Assembly: GCF_026151205.1 (NCBI RefSeq)
Contig: NC_087072.1
Location: 21,232,103-21,296,102, forward strand
Reading direction: 5' to 3'
Source: Bolinopsis microptera
Taxonomy: Eukaryota; Ctenophora; Tentaculata; Lobata; Bolinopsidae
Length of the DNA stretch: 64,000 nt
The stretch's first letter is position 1, and the number at the start of each line of letters is the position of its first letter. Positions 48,622-59,149 of the stretch are shown here, piece after piece. The notes below the pieces were generated by a model that worked only from the letters and a program-made list of their open reading frames with translations, did no database searches and was not told the DNA's origin. A program made the position numbers and the translations under genes.

Positions 48622-49576
48622 ACGTATTTTTGACCGTAGAATCGATTGAAAGTGGTTTCAAGATGATTGGACTGATTGTTCTGGGGTAAAATCGCAAAAA
48701 AACCGATTTTTGGGCCAAAAATAGGCCAAAAAAACCATGTTTTTTGATATTTTGAGCAAGTTAATTTTGTTGGCATGTCGGCAAAACTTGCATAAAGATA
48801 GCTAAAAGACAGCCGCACAAGATTGTATAAAAATAAAACAAATCCCTCTATTTGTTCTGAGGTAAAAATCCAAAAAAGTGGTAAAAATTTTGACTTTTTT
48901 GCTTGAAGTTTGAATTAATTTTTTGCAGTTGTATTAAATCAACCCAAAAATAGTCACATCGTGTTTGCCTAAATTTTTCCTTTCCGAGAAGTACCCACTT
49001 CATATACTTTATCGAAGTTTGAATATTGTCACTCCGCAAGCGTTTTTGCCAAATTTTCGACGCGCACTACGCGCAAAAGCATTTAGTTGTTATCAATTGG
49101 CACCCGCGCGTTCATCATAAATTTCAAACAGCTATAACTCAGCGAGATTATGTCCGTTCTAGCTCATACTTTCACACTAAATAGAAAATAATGTGATCTT
49201 ATTGCTGACAAAATATGAATATAATTACTCTATTTGCCTTAGAGTAATAGACTGTCAAAGTTTAAAACGCGCATTGGTATAGCACGTGACTAATAAGTCC
49301 AAATTTATACTTCTTAACATATTATCGATCCTTAGACATCATACTATTGTGTCCAATTAGCGGTTAGGTCTCTAAACTCGTAGCAGAAAACACGTCTTTT
49401 TGCCCGTAAGAGCCTCTACTAATTGAACTGGAGCGCAGAAAATACAGCAACTTCGCTGCACGGGTGGTCAGCCGTTCTGATGACCCGATAGAGGATCTAT
49501 GAAGCAACCCCAAGTAAGTAGTACTATTATAGCCGGATATTCGATCAATTTCTAAATTTTATCACTATCAGAGTGA
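48622..49576. other. Sequence between LINE ORF2 and the right TIR
   Basis: AT-rich, with no coding signal. Probably LINE 3' UTR followed by the right arm of the enclosing element. A 22-bp stretch (TTAGTAGAGGCTCTTACGGG plus CA) near 48557 recurs inverted near 49400. Confidence 0.5.
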
Positions 49577-49653
49577 AACGACCCCTTAATGTTGATTAAC
49601 AACATAGAATAGAGATTAGGCGGAATGACAGGCTGAGCGCGGCCCAGTAAAAT

Positions 49654-50003
49654 ACTATTAGCTTCGTCCCTGTTACCACGGGCTTTCTAGTCTCTACTAT
49701 ATAATTCAGAGAATTGTTTTTGTACACTGTACGACCGCCCACGTGCAAATTAGATGAAAAATAGGAATTTAGGTAACAACCAAAAGGTTCCATAGCAACG
49801 GCGTTTTAATGCACACATGCACGTGCAAAGATTGTTTTAACGTCATTTTGATCGGTTTTGTGGTAATTACGTTGTGTTTAAAGTGTTTTATATTTAAATC
49901 GGCTGTATCTTCGGTTGAGATGAATATTTTTTGATGCGATTAAAACTTTATTTCAAAGAATATTACTAGCTTCGTCCCTGTTACCATGCACGGGCTTTCT
50001 AGT
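49654..50003 (+). mobile_element. Dispersed repeat, right copy, with terminal direct repeats
   Basis: The second copy of the 43027-43332 repeat. It is bounded by two copies of AGCTTCGTCCCTGTTACCA followed by a GC-rich stretch ending CGGGCTTTCTAGT (49660-49691 and 49968-50003). The CTAGT end after a small GC-rich hairpin resembles Helitron 3' ends, but the direct repeat at both ends is not classical. It is a non-autonomous element of uncertain class. Confidence 0.6.
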
Positions 50004-51482
50004 ATAATATAATATAATTAATTAATAAATATATACGTACGTGATTCAGTAGCGCGATAAAGATATGGAATATAAAAGCGCGCGTTACAAATGAGTATTT
50101 TGAACTGTGACCGCCCCTGTGTGAATAAAGAATTTCGTCCGGACAATTAATGTAGCCGATTGGTGGTGAAAATTTGCCTTAATAAGCGATCAGCACGTAT
50201 AATTGGTCTTGATTGTACGTTCAGTAAGGGTGGCTAATTATAAAAGCAGGAAGTTGTAAGGAGGGAACTCACCTACTTAAAACGGGAGCGGAAAGGTTAA
50301 ATTGTTGAGTTCGCAGTCAGGTTGATGCATTATGACTTATGAGGCGATTAGACACCCATTCTGATAATCACGTGTAAGGTGAATATTTCCTTTTCTGAAA
50401 GATAACGTGCTTTTTGGTTTACATTCAACAACAATGCAGTTTGAATATGCTGTAAATGCAAGGTCAGATTGAAAAAGTAGCATTAATTATAAATCAAAAG
50501 ATGGGTCGTTATTGTGTAGTAGAAAACATTAAATAAGAATTACATTAGCAAGTACCAAAAGTGAATTGCAGTGACATAAAATTCATATTTATTACCTTTC
50601 TGATAGCAAAAACATACACATCTGAGTATCTAAACATGCTTCGTATACCACAAAATCATGCTTCAAACATTTCTAAAGCTTGAGAGAATCAAAGAAAAGC
50701 AGATTGAATAGCTTGTTGTGTTAGAACTGATAGCAATCAGACTTTGGTTAAAGCCAATAAAGAATCAGTCAATAATATTTGCAAACATCTTCAGCAGAGC
50801 TTTTAGTAATTATCTAGCAATCTTAATTTATATTTTAGTTGTTTATAACCTACTGTACAGTGTACACGAAATAAAAAACGCATCATGTTCAAAATGGAAA
50901 TTTGGCACAATATCAATCAAAAGAAAGAAAATAGGTTTACACTGGTTCCAGATAGCAGCAATATATCTATAACTTCTACTCTACACAACCAATAAGTTTA
51001 AAACTAATTAAGTGTTACCACCTATCATTAATTAGGAACCTAAATACATTTGAAAAAGTACCCAAGTAATTATATATCTGCAATATACACAGTTTATCAA
51101 CAACAAAACATACTGATGGTGCCATAGAAAAGCGAAAATAGGTGGTTACAGACGAGCATTAATACTTAATTCTAATTTTTTAGAGAAAGTTGAAACAAAT
51201 ATTTTACAGTTCAATAGGTCGTTTAAATACATATTTTACATGTACAAAACTCTTAAATAGAAAATAGGGCAAGCAAAGGCAGCCGAGGTTTATGGAAAGT
51301 ACTTACAAGTATTATAATATCTAACATCTCAGATATTAATTATGCTAATAATTTTGATGACATTAATTATCCAAATTTATAACACATGCATCAGAAATCA
51401 GCTCAATGAATGCTTATTGCTTGCTGATCAAAACATGAACCCTGATTTTCTACATAGCAGCTCAAAATCTTAATTAAAGTTC
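50004..51482. other. Intergenic AT-rich sequence
   Basis: No gene or clear repeat recognised between the element ending at 50003 and the palindromic element at 51487. Confidence 0.6.
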
Positions 51483-51486
51483 TTAA

Positions 51487-52843
51487 GGGGGGGGGCCAAT
51501 GGGTATTTTTTTGTGAAACTTGATTTCGAGATAGCAGTTGACCAACAAACTAGGACCAGTGACCGAACTTTTGAGGGGGTCCCGGACCCCAACCGCCAAA
51601 CGGTGCGCGTAGGGCAGCCACGCCCATATTTGGTCCAAATTAGGCCCAATTTAGCCAAATACCCTGTACATGCCCCAAACCCAGGTTTATGGTGCTCTAC
51701 TTGTAGCTAGTGGTCTCCTGAACTCGTATATGAAATTTCATCAAGATTGGACAAAAAATGACTGAGTTATGAGCCAAAAACCATATGCCCATATTTGGGC
51801 ATACGCACCAAATTTGGTAGATTTCGTCCCATAAATTGGTCAAATATCAATATTTTTGAATGAAACTTACTTTATATGAAAGGTAAGCCTAAACTACATA
51901 TTCTCTGTAATTTATAGCTTTATATCTGTTTAAATGTGGATACTAAGGCGAAAAAACCACAAAAAATGAACTAAATTGCCCATATCTCGGTTCGCGATAT
52001 TCGCGGAATTGATCTCACCAAAATTGTAACAACTCAATCAGTTTTCAAAATTTTTGCATGAAATTTTTGGAATCGACTCGAAATCGCATTTCGACCTTAT
52101 TTTAAGAACGGATTTTTGATTTAGGCCTCAAAAAAAATTTGGCGGCCAAATTCCAAAATTATATTACAGAAATTCAGAATTTGGCCGCCAAATTTTTTTT
52201 GAGGCCTAAATCAAAAATCCGTTCTTAAAATAAGGTCGAAATGCGATTTCGAGTCGATTTCAAAAATTTCATGCAAAAATTTTGAAAACTGATTGAGTTG
52301 TTACAATTTTGGTGAGATCAATTCCGCGAATATCGCGAACCGAGATATGGGCAATTTAGTTCATTTTTTGTGGTTTTTTCGCCTTAGTATCCACATTTAA
52401 ACAGATATAAAGCTATAACTTACAGAGAATATGTAGTTTAGGCTTACCTTTCATATAAAGTAAGTCTCATCCAAAAATATTGATATTTGACCAATTTATG
52501 GGACGAAATCTACCAAATTTGGTGCGTATGCCCAAATATGGGCATATGGTTTTTGGCTCATAACTCAGTCATTTTTTGTCCAATCTTGATGAAATTTCAT
52601 ATACGAGTTCAGGAGACCACTAGCTACAAGTAGAGCACCATAAACCTGGGTTTTGGGCATGTTCAGGGTATTTGGCTAAATTGGGCCTAATTTGGACCAA
52701 ATATGGGCGTGGCTGCCCTGCGCGCACCGTTTGGCGGTTGGGGTCCGGGACCCCCTCAAAAGTTCGGTCACTGGTCCTAGTTTGTTGGTCAACTACTATC
52801 TCGAAATCAAGTTTCACAAAAAAATACCCATTGACCCCCCCCC
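51487..52843. mobile_element. 1.36-kb palindromic element with G-tract ends
   Basis: The element opens GGGGGGGGGCCAATGGGTAT and closes with the inverted arm ATACCCATTGACCCCCCCCC. TTAA flanks it at 51483-51486 and 52844-52847. The two halves are inverted copies over almost the whole length, meeting near 52160, so the strand can fold into a very long hairpin. Open frames at 51513-51710 and 52620-52817 are the same sequence read from each arm. No transposase is present. It shares GTATGCCCAAATATGGGCATA and adjoining sequence with the MITE at 44706. It is an MITE or fold-back element. Confidence 0.9.
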
Positions 52844-53100
52844 TTAATTAACAAAGTGGCAATGGCTTTATAAAGCAAAGCTATCACTCGCAAACATATA
52901 AGTCAAATCAAATTTAATATACTATTCTTTGTTATAAATTAGTGCAAGGAAGGTAGAACTTAGAAAGACGGAATGTCACAAAATAAAGATTCTAAGCACT
53001 CCGTAGCAAATTTGCTAAAAGAAATTCCTTCCAAATTTTTCAAATCAAAATATTTCACAGTCACAAGATCACAAATTAGTCCCTACTTTCTGTAAGTAAA

Positions 53101-53612
53101 CAACTGTAATCCTTGCTAACTAAACCTCAGTTTAACAGTGATCCCTGCTAACTAAACCTTAGTTTAACAGTGATCCCTGCTAACTAAACCTCAGTTTAAC
53201 AGTGATCCTTGCTAACTAAACCTCAGTTTAACTGTGATCCTTGCTAACTAAACCTCAGTTTAACAGTGATCCCTGCTAACTAAACCTCAGTTTAACTGTG
53301 ATCCTTGCTAACTAAACCTCAGTTTAACAGTGATCCTTGCTAACTAAACCTCAGTTTAACAGTGATCCTTGCTAACTAAACCTCAGTTTAACAGTGATCC
53401 TTGCTAACTAAACCTCAGTTTAACTGTGATCCTTGCTAACTAAACCTCAGTTTAACTGTGATCCTTGCTAACTAAACCTCAGTTTAACTGTTTAACTGTG
53501 AGCCTTGCTAACTAAACCTCAGTTTAACAGTGATCCCTGCTAACTAAACCTCAGTTTAACAGTGATCCTTGCTAACTAAACCTCAGTTTAACAGTGATCC
53601 TTGCTAACTATA
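53101..53612. repeat. 32-bp minisatellite next to the GOLGA7 3' end
   Basis: About fifteen copies of a 32-bp unit (GATCCTTGCTAACTAAACCT then CAGTTTAACAGT). Copies vary at CTT/CCT and ACAGT/ACTGT, and one has an 8-bp duplication near 53490. The array stops within about 70 bp of the GOLGA7 stop codon and may lie in its 3' UTR. Confidence 0.96.
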
Positions 53613-53677
53613 CCACAATAGTGACTGTAGGTATTCCGTATTACAGTTTCCTTGCTGACTATTGGTTCACAACATAT

Positions 53678-55555
53678 CTACACAGGTTTAGTAGGTGGTG
53701 GGTACACAACAAGTTCGATACAGCGGAGACCGCGCAACATCGGCTCAACAATGTGCACTCCGCGTGGGTGGTATATCTCATCATTCTGACGTTGGATAAA
53801 CAGGGATATCTGCTTCATTTCCTGAAGTTGGGTTATGTGTGTCATTCTTTATTACAGGCATGGACCCTTATGAAATTAGTTGGTTAAAACTATGAACGTT
53901 GTATTTCTGTGTACAACATTTTAGGAAATAATTCATTAGTTGAGAAACAATATTAACACCTTAAAATAATAACATTAATCATTTATTACACAATTGTTAT
54001 TTAAGTAAGCTATTATAATTACCTTGCTGTATTTAGTGTCAATACAGAAGTACAGTAAGTAGCCGGTGAGGCAAGATAAGCAGCCCTCAGTGTATGTGGG
54101 ACATCCTAGCTCCTCTGACCTCTCCAACAGTTCGTTTATCTTGTTTACTGTATCTGTCAACGTTTCACGTGCTATCTGGAATAAACTATTGGTTAGCATG
54201 GTTACCAGGCTCTAGTTTAGAGTCATAGCTCGGAGAACAAAAATTGTAACAACAATACCGTAACCACACAAATGGTAACACATGGTAACACATGGTAACA
54301 AATGGTAACACATCACACATGGTAACACATGGTAACAAATGGTAACACATGGTAACACATGGTTACACACAATAACACATAGTAACACATGGTAACACAT
54401 GGTTACACACAATAACACATGGTAACACATGGTAACAAATGGTAACACATGGTAACACACAATAACACATAAAAACACATGGTAGCACATGGTTACACAC
54501 AATAACACATGGTAACACATGGTAACACATGGTTACACACAATAACACATGGTAACGCATGCAATGTTAACACATGGTTACACACAATAACACATGGTAA
54601 CACATGGTAACACATGGTAACACATGGTAACACTAACCACTCCTTCCAGCTGGGCGGGGAAGTTAGTCTCGTATTTACACTCAGTGCCGTGAGTATAGTC
54701 CCGCTGTATGAACACTTTCTTAGGCGAAGTCGTCACTTCTCCGGTCGCGGTCGGCTGTAATTAATTATATCATTAAGTTCTTATCATTATTTTACTAGTA
54801 TGGAGAGGTCTTGACTCTAGAATTTCAAAATAATATAGCAATCATTAATTCTAAACCCATCATGATTGGTCAACTTCTCCTATCTAACGTTTATTTGAAT
54901 GTTGAGGTTTGAAACTTTATCAACAATACGATTCTCTTACATTTCCTGACGTTTATTTGAATGTTGAGGTTTAAAACCTTATCAACAATACAATTCTCTT
55001 ACATTTCCTGAGACTGGTGATAAATATCCCCCTATTAGGATCTCTGTTTTAAAGTTGATTCCCAATAAAATTGGTTGTGACCAGGCGTACAAGACAAGAA
55101 TGGCTAATACACATCATGTAATGCACTGTTTTAGGTATAGTGTACAGTGTACAGTGTACATTAATTCACAGTATGTACTTCTCATGTACCGACCATTTCC
55201 TAGAGTGATATATACTATATAGCTCAGTGTACAGAACAGTACATTGTGGTCATTTAGTAAAGTGCAGGGGTTGTATGCTAGTACGCTATTGGGTGGTTCA
55301 TACCCACAGCCACTGATAGGACTAGAGTGTTGTGGTTATTACTGTGCAAGGAACTATTCAGCTTATTTAACTGTTTTGGGCCAGACATGTCCAGAAAGAT
55401 GTAAGTTACTCGCAATAGGGCAAAAATGACGATTGATATCAAATTTTGCCCTTCATGTATATATTTTAATACAAAAGTCAATGTCACATGTGGTTTATTG
55501 TTGAAATTTAGTTTAATAAATGCTAAAACAAAAGTATTACCTCGTTGGCAGCCAT
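53678..55555 (-). CDS. GOLGA7: GOLGA7/ERF4-family protein, palmitoyltransferase accessory subunit
   Basis: Four minus-strand exons: 55555-55541 (MAANE), 54754-54638, 54175-54023, 53821-53678. All are joined in phase 0 at GT-AG sites and encode 142 residues. The start is the ATG at 55555-55553 in a good context; the stop TAG is at 53680-53678. Recognisable family blocks are KKVFIQRDYTHGT, NFPAQLEG, YTEGCLSCLTGYL with the paired cysteines, IDTKYSK, and EIYHPRGVHIVEPMLRGLRC. Animal GOLGA7 (GCP16) is a Golgi-associated protein that binds DHHC palmitoyltransferases such as DHHC9 for Ras-type substrates. Length is close to the human protein. The C-terminus is short and Pro-rich (VVYPPPTKPV) rather than the usual YEDRG-type end. 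Confidence 0.94.
54266..54632. repeat. 10-bp minisatellite in GOLGA7 intron 2
   Basis: Runs of ACACATGGTA and variants (ACACACAATA, ACAAATGGTA) fill most of the intron between the GOLGA7 exons at 54638 and 54175. The Cys/His/Val-rich minus-strand open frames here are repeat artefacts. Confidence 0.95.
54889..55012. repeat. 61-bp direct duplication in GOLGA7 intron 1
   Basis: Two nearly identical adjacent copies containing GTTTATTTGAATGTTGAGGT and TCTCTTACATTTCCTGA. Confidence 0.9.
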
Positions 55556-55739
55556 GACTGGTTCCACTCTCCACTACAGCATCTAACCTAATAATTTAAT
55601 AGGTTGATATCTTTTACTATAATATGTTTGTATTTAAGGGATTGATTTAAGGGGTTTTAATTGCAGGGACCGAATACAGATAATCATTCCCACAAATTAT
55701 AACATGGAAAAATAAGTCAGTAAATTAACACATGCTTCC

Positions 55740-56533
55740 CTACACAATGTCCTTATCATCTGATTTGTCAGTTAATCTAACTGCCTCTTCATTAGACTCC
55801 TTAACCATACTCTCGTCGTCCGAGTCGTCTTTGTTCAGATTGTTCGGGGTAAGGTAATATGAGTTATGTGCCTCGCCGGGCTAAAGTAGTGGATGACCTT
55901 GCTGTACGGCAAGTTAAACAAGGATCTGAAACTACTAGGTTCCGTACAGACTCAACTCTGCACCCGTGTCAATATGTTCAATATATGCAAGCCTCTTGAT
56001 TTATAACCAATAACCAATCAGGAGGGAACTTGAGCTGATATATATTTCGTAATTAATGGCTCTTCACTCTTCAGTTGTATTTGATGATCAAGTTGATTTC
56101 TACGTTTTCCGGCAGGAGGCTCAGTCTGCTATCCAGTATCCACTACAATGTTTATCGCCACCTTGAGAGCCCTTTCACTTGCGACTGAGAAAGGAGGTGG
56201 ACACATATAGATCCAGACAAGCTGATTCAGATACAGGGTACAGAGTGTCCTTTAAATATCTGGTAACCTCGTCCCTTACCACATTGTTCAGAGATCCGTC
56301 GATCCGGGCCCTGTCTGAAGTACTGCTTAGGAGTTGGTCAGTTGGTTCCAAGTCGCTGTATCATCGTCAATCTCTCTGACTGAGTCGTTAGTATCACTGT
56401 TTCTTCCCTTCTCGATATCACTGTCTGCACTGATTCTTGTACTCTTTCTTTGTCGGAAGCCCACCTCTCTCTTAGACTTGGAGATCAGGAACTCTTTGGT
56501 GGCTTGAGATTGCCTTGTAGGCAAAGAGTCGCT
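55740..56533 (-). CDS. Two exon-like segments of an unrecognised charged protein
   Basis: Segment 1 (56533-56280) starts after TTTATCAG and ends at a strong donor (GTG|GTAAGG). It reads SDSLPTRQSQATKEFLIS and on through KSTRISADSDIEKG. Segment 2 (55880-55740) starts after CTTTAG, reads PGEAHNSYYLTPNN, is acidic (KDDSDDES) and ends DDKDIV with TAG at 55742-55740. Phase 0 joins the two at GTAAGG. Segment 1 is 254 nt, one short of a multiple of three. Its upstream frame stops at TNS while the frame that fits the donor (YSDLEPTDQLLSSTSD) opens within the same stretch. A one-base deletion, an assembly error or a pseudogene would explain this. It looks like a hydrophilic cytoplasmic tail; no family recognised and no 5' exons found. 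Confidence 0.45.
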
Positions 56534-57564
56534 CTGATAAAACACAACGCGACAGCTAATCGGACTCCAACAGATTCGAATAACCAAATACGATAAGTAT
56601 GTTTTAAGCTATATTATTACATTTAGAATATTCTAAAAATCCGATGCACTGATCAACCAACTTGCTGACATAGCACATTGTATAAATACTGCACCTAACA
56701 CCATTATTGATTATACATTATAAGATCAAAGAATATTGAAAGTAAAATTTATGTTAGCTACGATCCTGGTCCCAATCCCGGCTTAATCCCGGTCTTATTC
56801 CCGGTCTCAGTCTTATTCCTGGTCCCGGTCTTATTCCCGGTCTAGGTTTAATCCCGGTCCCGGCACTTTTTTTCGAGTCCCGATCCGGCCAAAAAAGCGG
56901 TCCTGGTCGATCCTTGCATATGGGTCATGAGCATTAAGTATGAAAAAAAGCAAGAGTGTGTAAGAGCATAAGCTTCGCAGTATTTTCAAAATGAAAAATC
57001 AAAAATACTAACTAACTGTTTGCGGGTGAAAACTTCAATAAAACAAGAAATTTCTGTCCTGGAAATTTTATCTTCAAAAACTTAAAATGGGACAGAGAAA
57101 ATAAAAGGACAGTACGATTTTTGGTCGCATAACTACCATCCTCAATTACCATCCTCAGTTAACTTCCAGCAAAAATTCCATCAAATCTGTCAAAATATTA
57201 TATTATACATGACAGTGACTCTGGGTTTTTATTTGTCAACAGTAAATATTGAAATGGCTAACGTGTCAGCAACAATACAGATATATTATAATTATATATT
57301 GAATCAATTTCAATTATGGCAGAATTTTCAACGAACAGATTTAAAATCTTTTTAAAATCCTATCTGAATTTTTAAATCTTTTTAAAATACTATCTGAATT
57401 TTCTTTCAAAACCTATTAAATTTATATTTCTAATAGTAATAAGAGACCTAATTTCAACAATTATAGACTATAGAGTCGCCAGGGATGTTCCCCACTCACC
57501 ATTTCCGTACGTCATATTTGTGGTTTTTGTACGCTTTTATATTTTGAACTATGATTATTGTAAA
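56534..57564. other. AT-rich sequence with no recognised gene
   Basis: Would hold upstream exons of the charged-protein gene if they are close, but none could be supported. Contains the minisatellite at 56764-56870. Confidence 0.5.
56764..56870. repeat. Imperfect minisatellite, CCCGGTCTTATT type
   Basis: Several imperfect copies of TCCCGGTCTTATTCC and GGTCCCGG. Confidence 0.8.
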
Positions 57565-57566
57565 TA

Positions 57567-58419
57567 CAGGGTGGCCCAGAAGTAACTGCCCACATGCAAT
57601 CCTTCAATAACTCACGTAATTCTTCTTAGAATTGCACAGAAATGTCAGAGGTTAAAGATATAGGTCAAACTTAGATTTCCTGAAAGTTTCGTCAAATTTA
57701 ATTAATTACAGTGGGTGTGGCACGCCAATCCCTCTTTTTCGCTATTGTCACCACAAAGTGAGAAAGATTTCAGCTAGGAACTTCAAAGTTTCTAGACATA
57801 TTTGGTTTGATAATTGAAGTGCTTTCCCAAAAGTTCAAGTTGGTTGTCCACAATTTAACCAAGTTATGACCCTTTTAAGATATTGCAGATACGTGATCTC
57901 GGCACTTAATCATTGATTTCGTCACCCAATCAGTAATCTCATCGGGAGCTATTTGCTAGCGAGCAACAATGAGCCTCATTAGGCGGTAACAAGCATGTCG
58001 GTGGATGACGATCTGATCACTTTGAGTGAATACTGATAGTGACGTTAAGCAGTCTCCAACCAATCAGGGCATTGATTGAGTGAAGATATCACTGATTAAG
58101 TGCTGGCTCACGTATCTGCAAGATCTTAAAAGGGTCATAACTCAGTTAAATTGTGAACAACCAACTTGAAATTTGTTTAAAAGTTTTCTAGAAACTTTGA
58201 AGTTTCTAGCTGAAAGCGTTCTCACTTTATGGTGACAAAAGCGAAAAAGAGGGATTGGCGAGCCACACCCACTGTAATTAATTAAATTTTACGAAACTTT
58301 TAGGAAATATAAGTTTGACCCATATCTATAATCTCTGAAATTTGCGCAATTCTAAGAAGAATTAAATTACGTGAGTTATTAAAGGGTTGCGTGTGGGCAG
58401 TTACTTCTGGGCCACCCTG
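57567..58419. mobile_element. 853-bp mariner-type fold-back MITE
   Basis: The element starts CAGGGTGGCCCAGAAGTAAC and ends with its inverse GTTACTTCTGGGCCACCCTG. TA flanks it at 57565-57566 and 58420-58421, as for Tc1/mariner elements. The inverted arms pair over most of their length, for example the AATTAATTACAGTGGGTGTG block near 57700 and its inverse near 58265. No transposase reading frame is seen. Confidence 0.9.
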
Positions 58420-58847
58420 TAACATTTTTAAGGCGTCTCTTTGTCCAGATTTATTTAACAACAATCATTAAAAACTGTGCGGCATTGTGATAAATCGAGT
58501 AATAATCAAACACCTAATACGTAATATATGTCCAGTCATTTATGGACATATTTGGTTTGGTACCTGCAAATATCTAGATACTCCTGAAACTTTGCACAGA
58601 CCTTCCTTATGGTATAAATGACTGATTTCTGGTTGAAGACAATTTTTTTACCATGGGCAACACCCAGGAGCGCCACGCCCATATTGGTCACTCAATGACA
58701 CAACTGACTTTTTGCTTCTGAACGTCGTAGAGGCGACTTCGGAATGAAAAGATGGCGCCAAACAGTTCATTGTGGTTGTCAGGTGGGTCTCCCTGACAGA
58801 TTAGTAGGCAGGGCTTCCTTGTCGAATATGTGTTATCCTCATGTAGG
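58420..58847. other. Spacer between two mobile elements
   Basis: Nothing recognised in this stretch between the mariner-type MITE and the G-tract element. Confidence 0.5.
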
Positions 58848-58934
58848 GATATTGGGGGGGGGGGTGTCATGTCCGTCTATGTCCGCCTATGTCCTGTCCT
58901 TTTTGGATTCTATGAGACAACGGACGTGTTTTTT

Positions 58935-59115
58935 GGGACATAGGCGGACACGGACGGACATTGGCGGACTCGGACGGACATTGGCGGACTCGGACGGACA
59001 TTGGCGGACTCGGACGGACATTGGCGGACTCGGACGGACATTGGCGGACCCGGACGGACATTGGCGGACTTGGATGGACATTGATGGACATTAGCAGACA
59101 TTGGTGGACATTAGC
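58935..59115. repeat. 20-bp tandem repeat
   Basis: Unit CGGACTCGGACGGACATTGG, about eight copies, degenerating at the right. The short open frames on both strands here are repeat artefacts. Confidence 0.92.
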
Positions 59116-59149
59116 GGACAAAAATTTTGAGGACTGAAGAGTACTGAAG

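Larger units (their letters stand above)
43361..49585. mobile_element. Possible Harbinger-like element enclosing the LINE
   Basis: TTA at 43358-43360 is followed by GGGGTCGTT, and AACGACCCC at 49577-49585 is followed by TTA at 49586-49588. A 9-bp terminal inverted repeat with a TTA duplication fits the PIF/Harbinger type. The inner sequence is mostly a LINE, so this could be a MITE split by a later LINE insertion. The TIR is short, so the call is tentative. C-tracts at 43449-43460 and 43495-43520 lie in its left arm. Confidence 0.35.

Noticed and set aside
54212-54560. Cys/His/Val-rich minus frames resembling a metal-binding protein
   Set aside because: They are translations of the ACACATGGTA array in the GOLGA7 intron.
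55278-55574. 98-codon minus frame as a GOLGA7 first exon
   Set aside because: It starts at GTG and its frame gives a phase-1 donor that does not fit exon 2. The ATG at 55555 in another frame fits exactly.
56140-56279. Extension VVRDEVTRYLKDTLYPVSES of the charged-protein exon
   Set aside because: The reading passes straight through a strong GTAAGG donor and has no good in-phase donor later; kept only as a possible retained-intron form.
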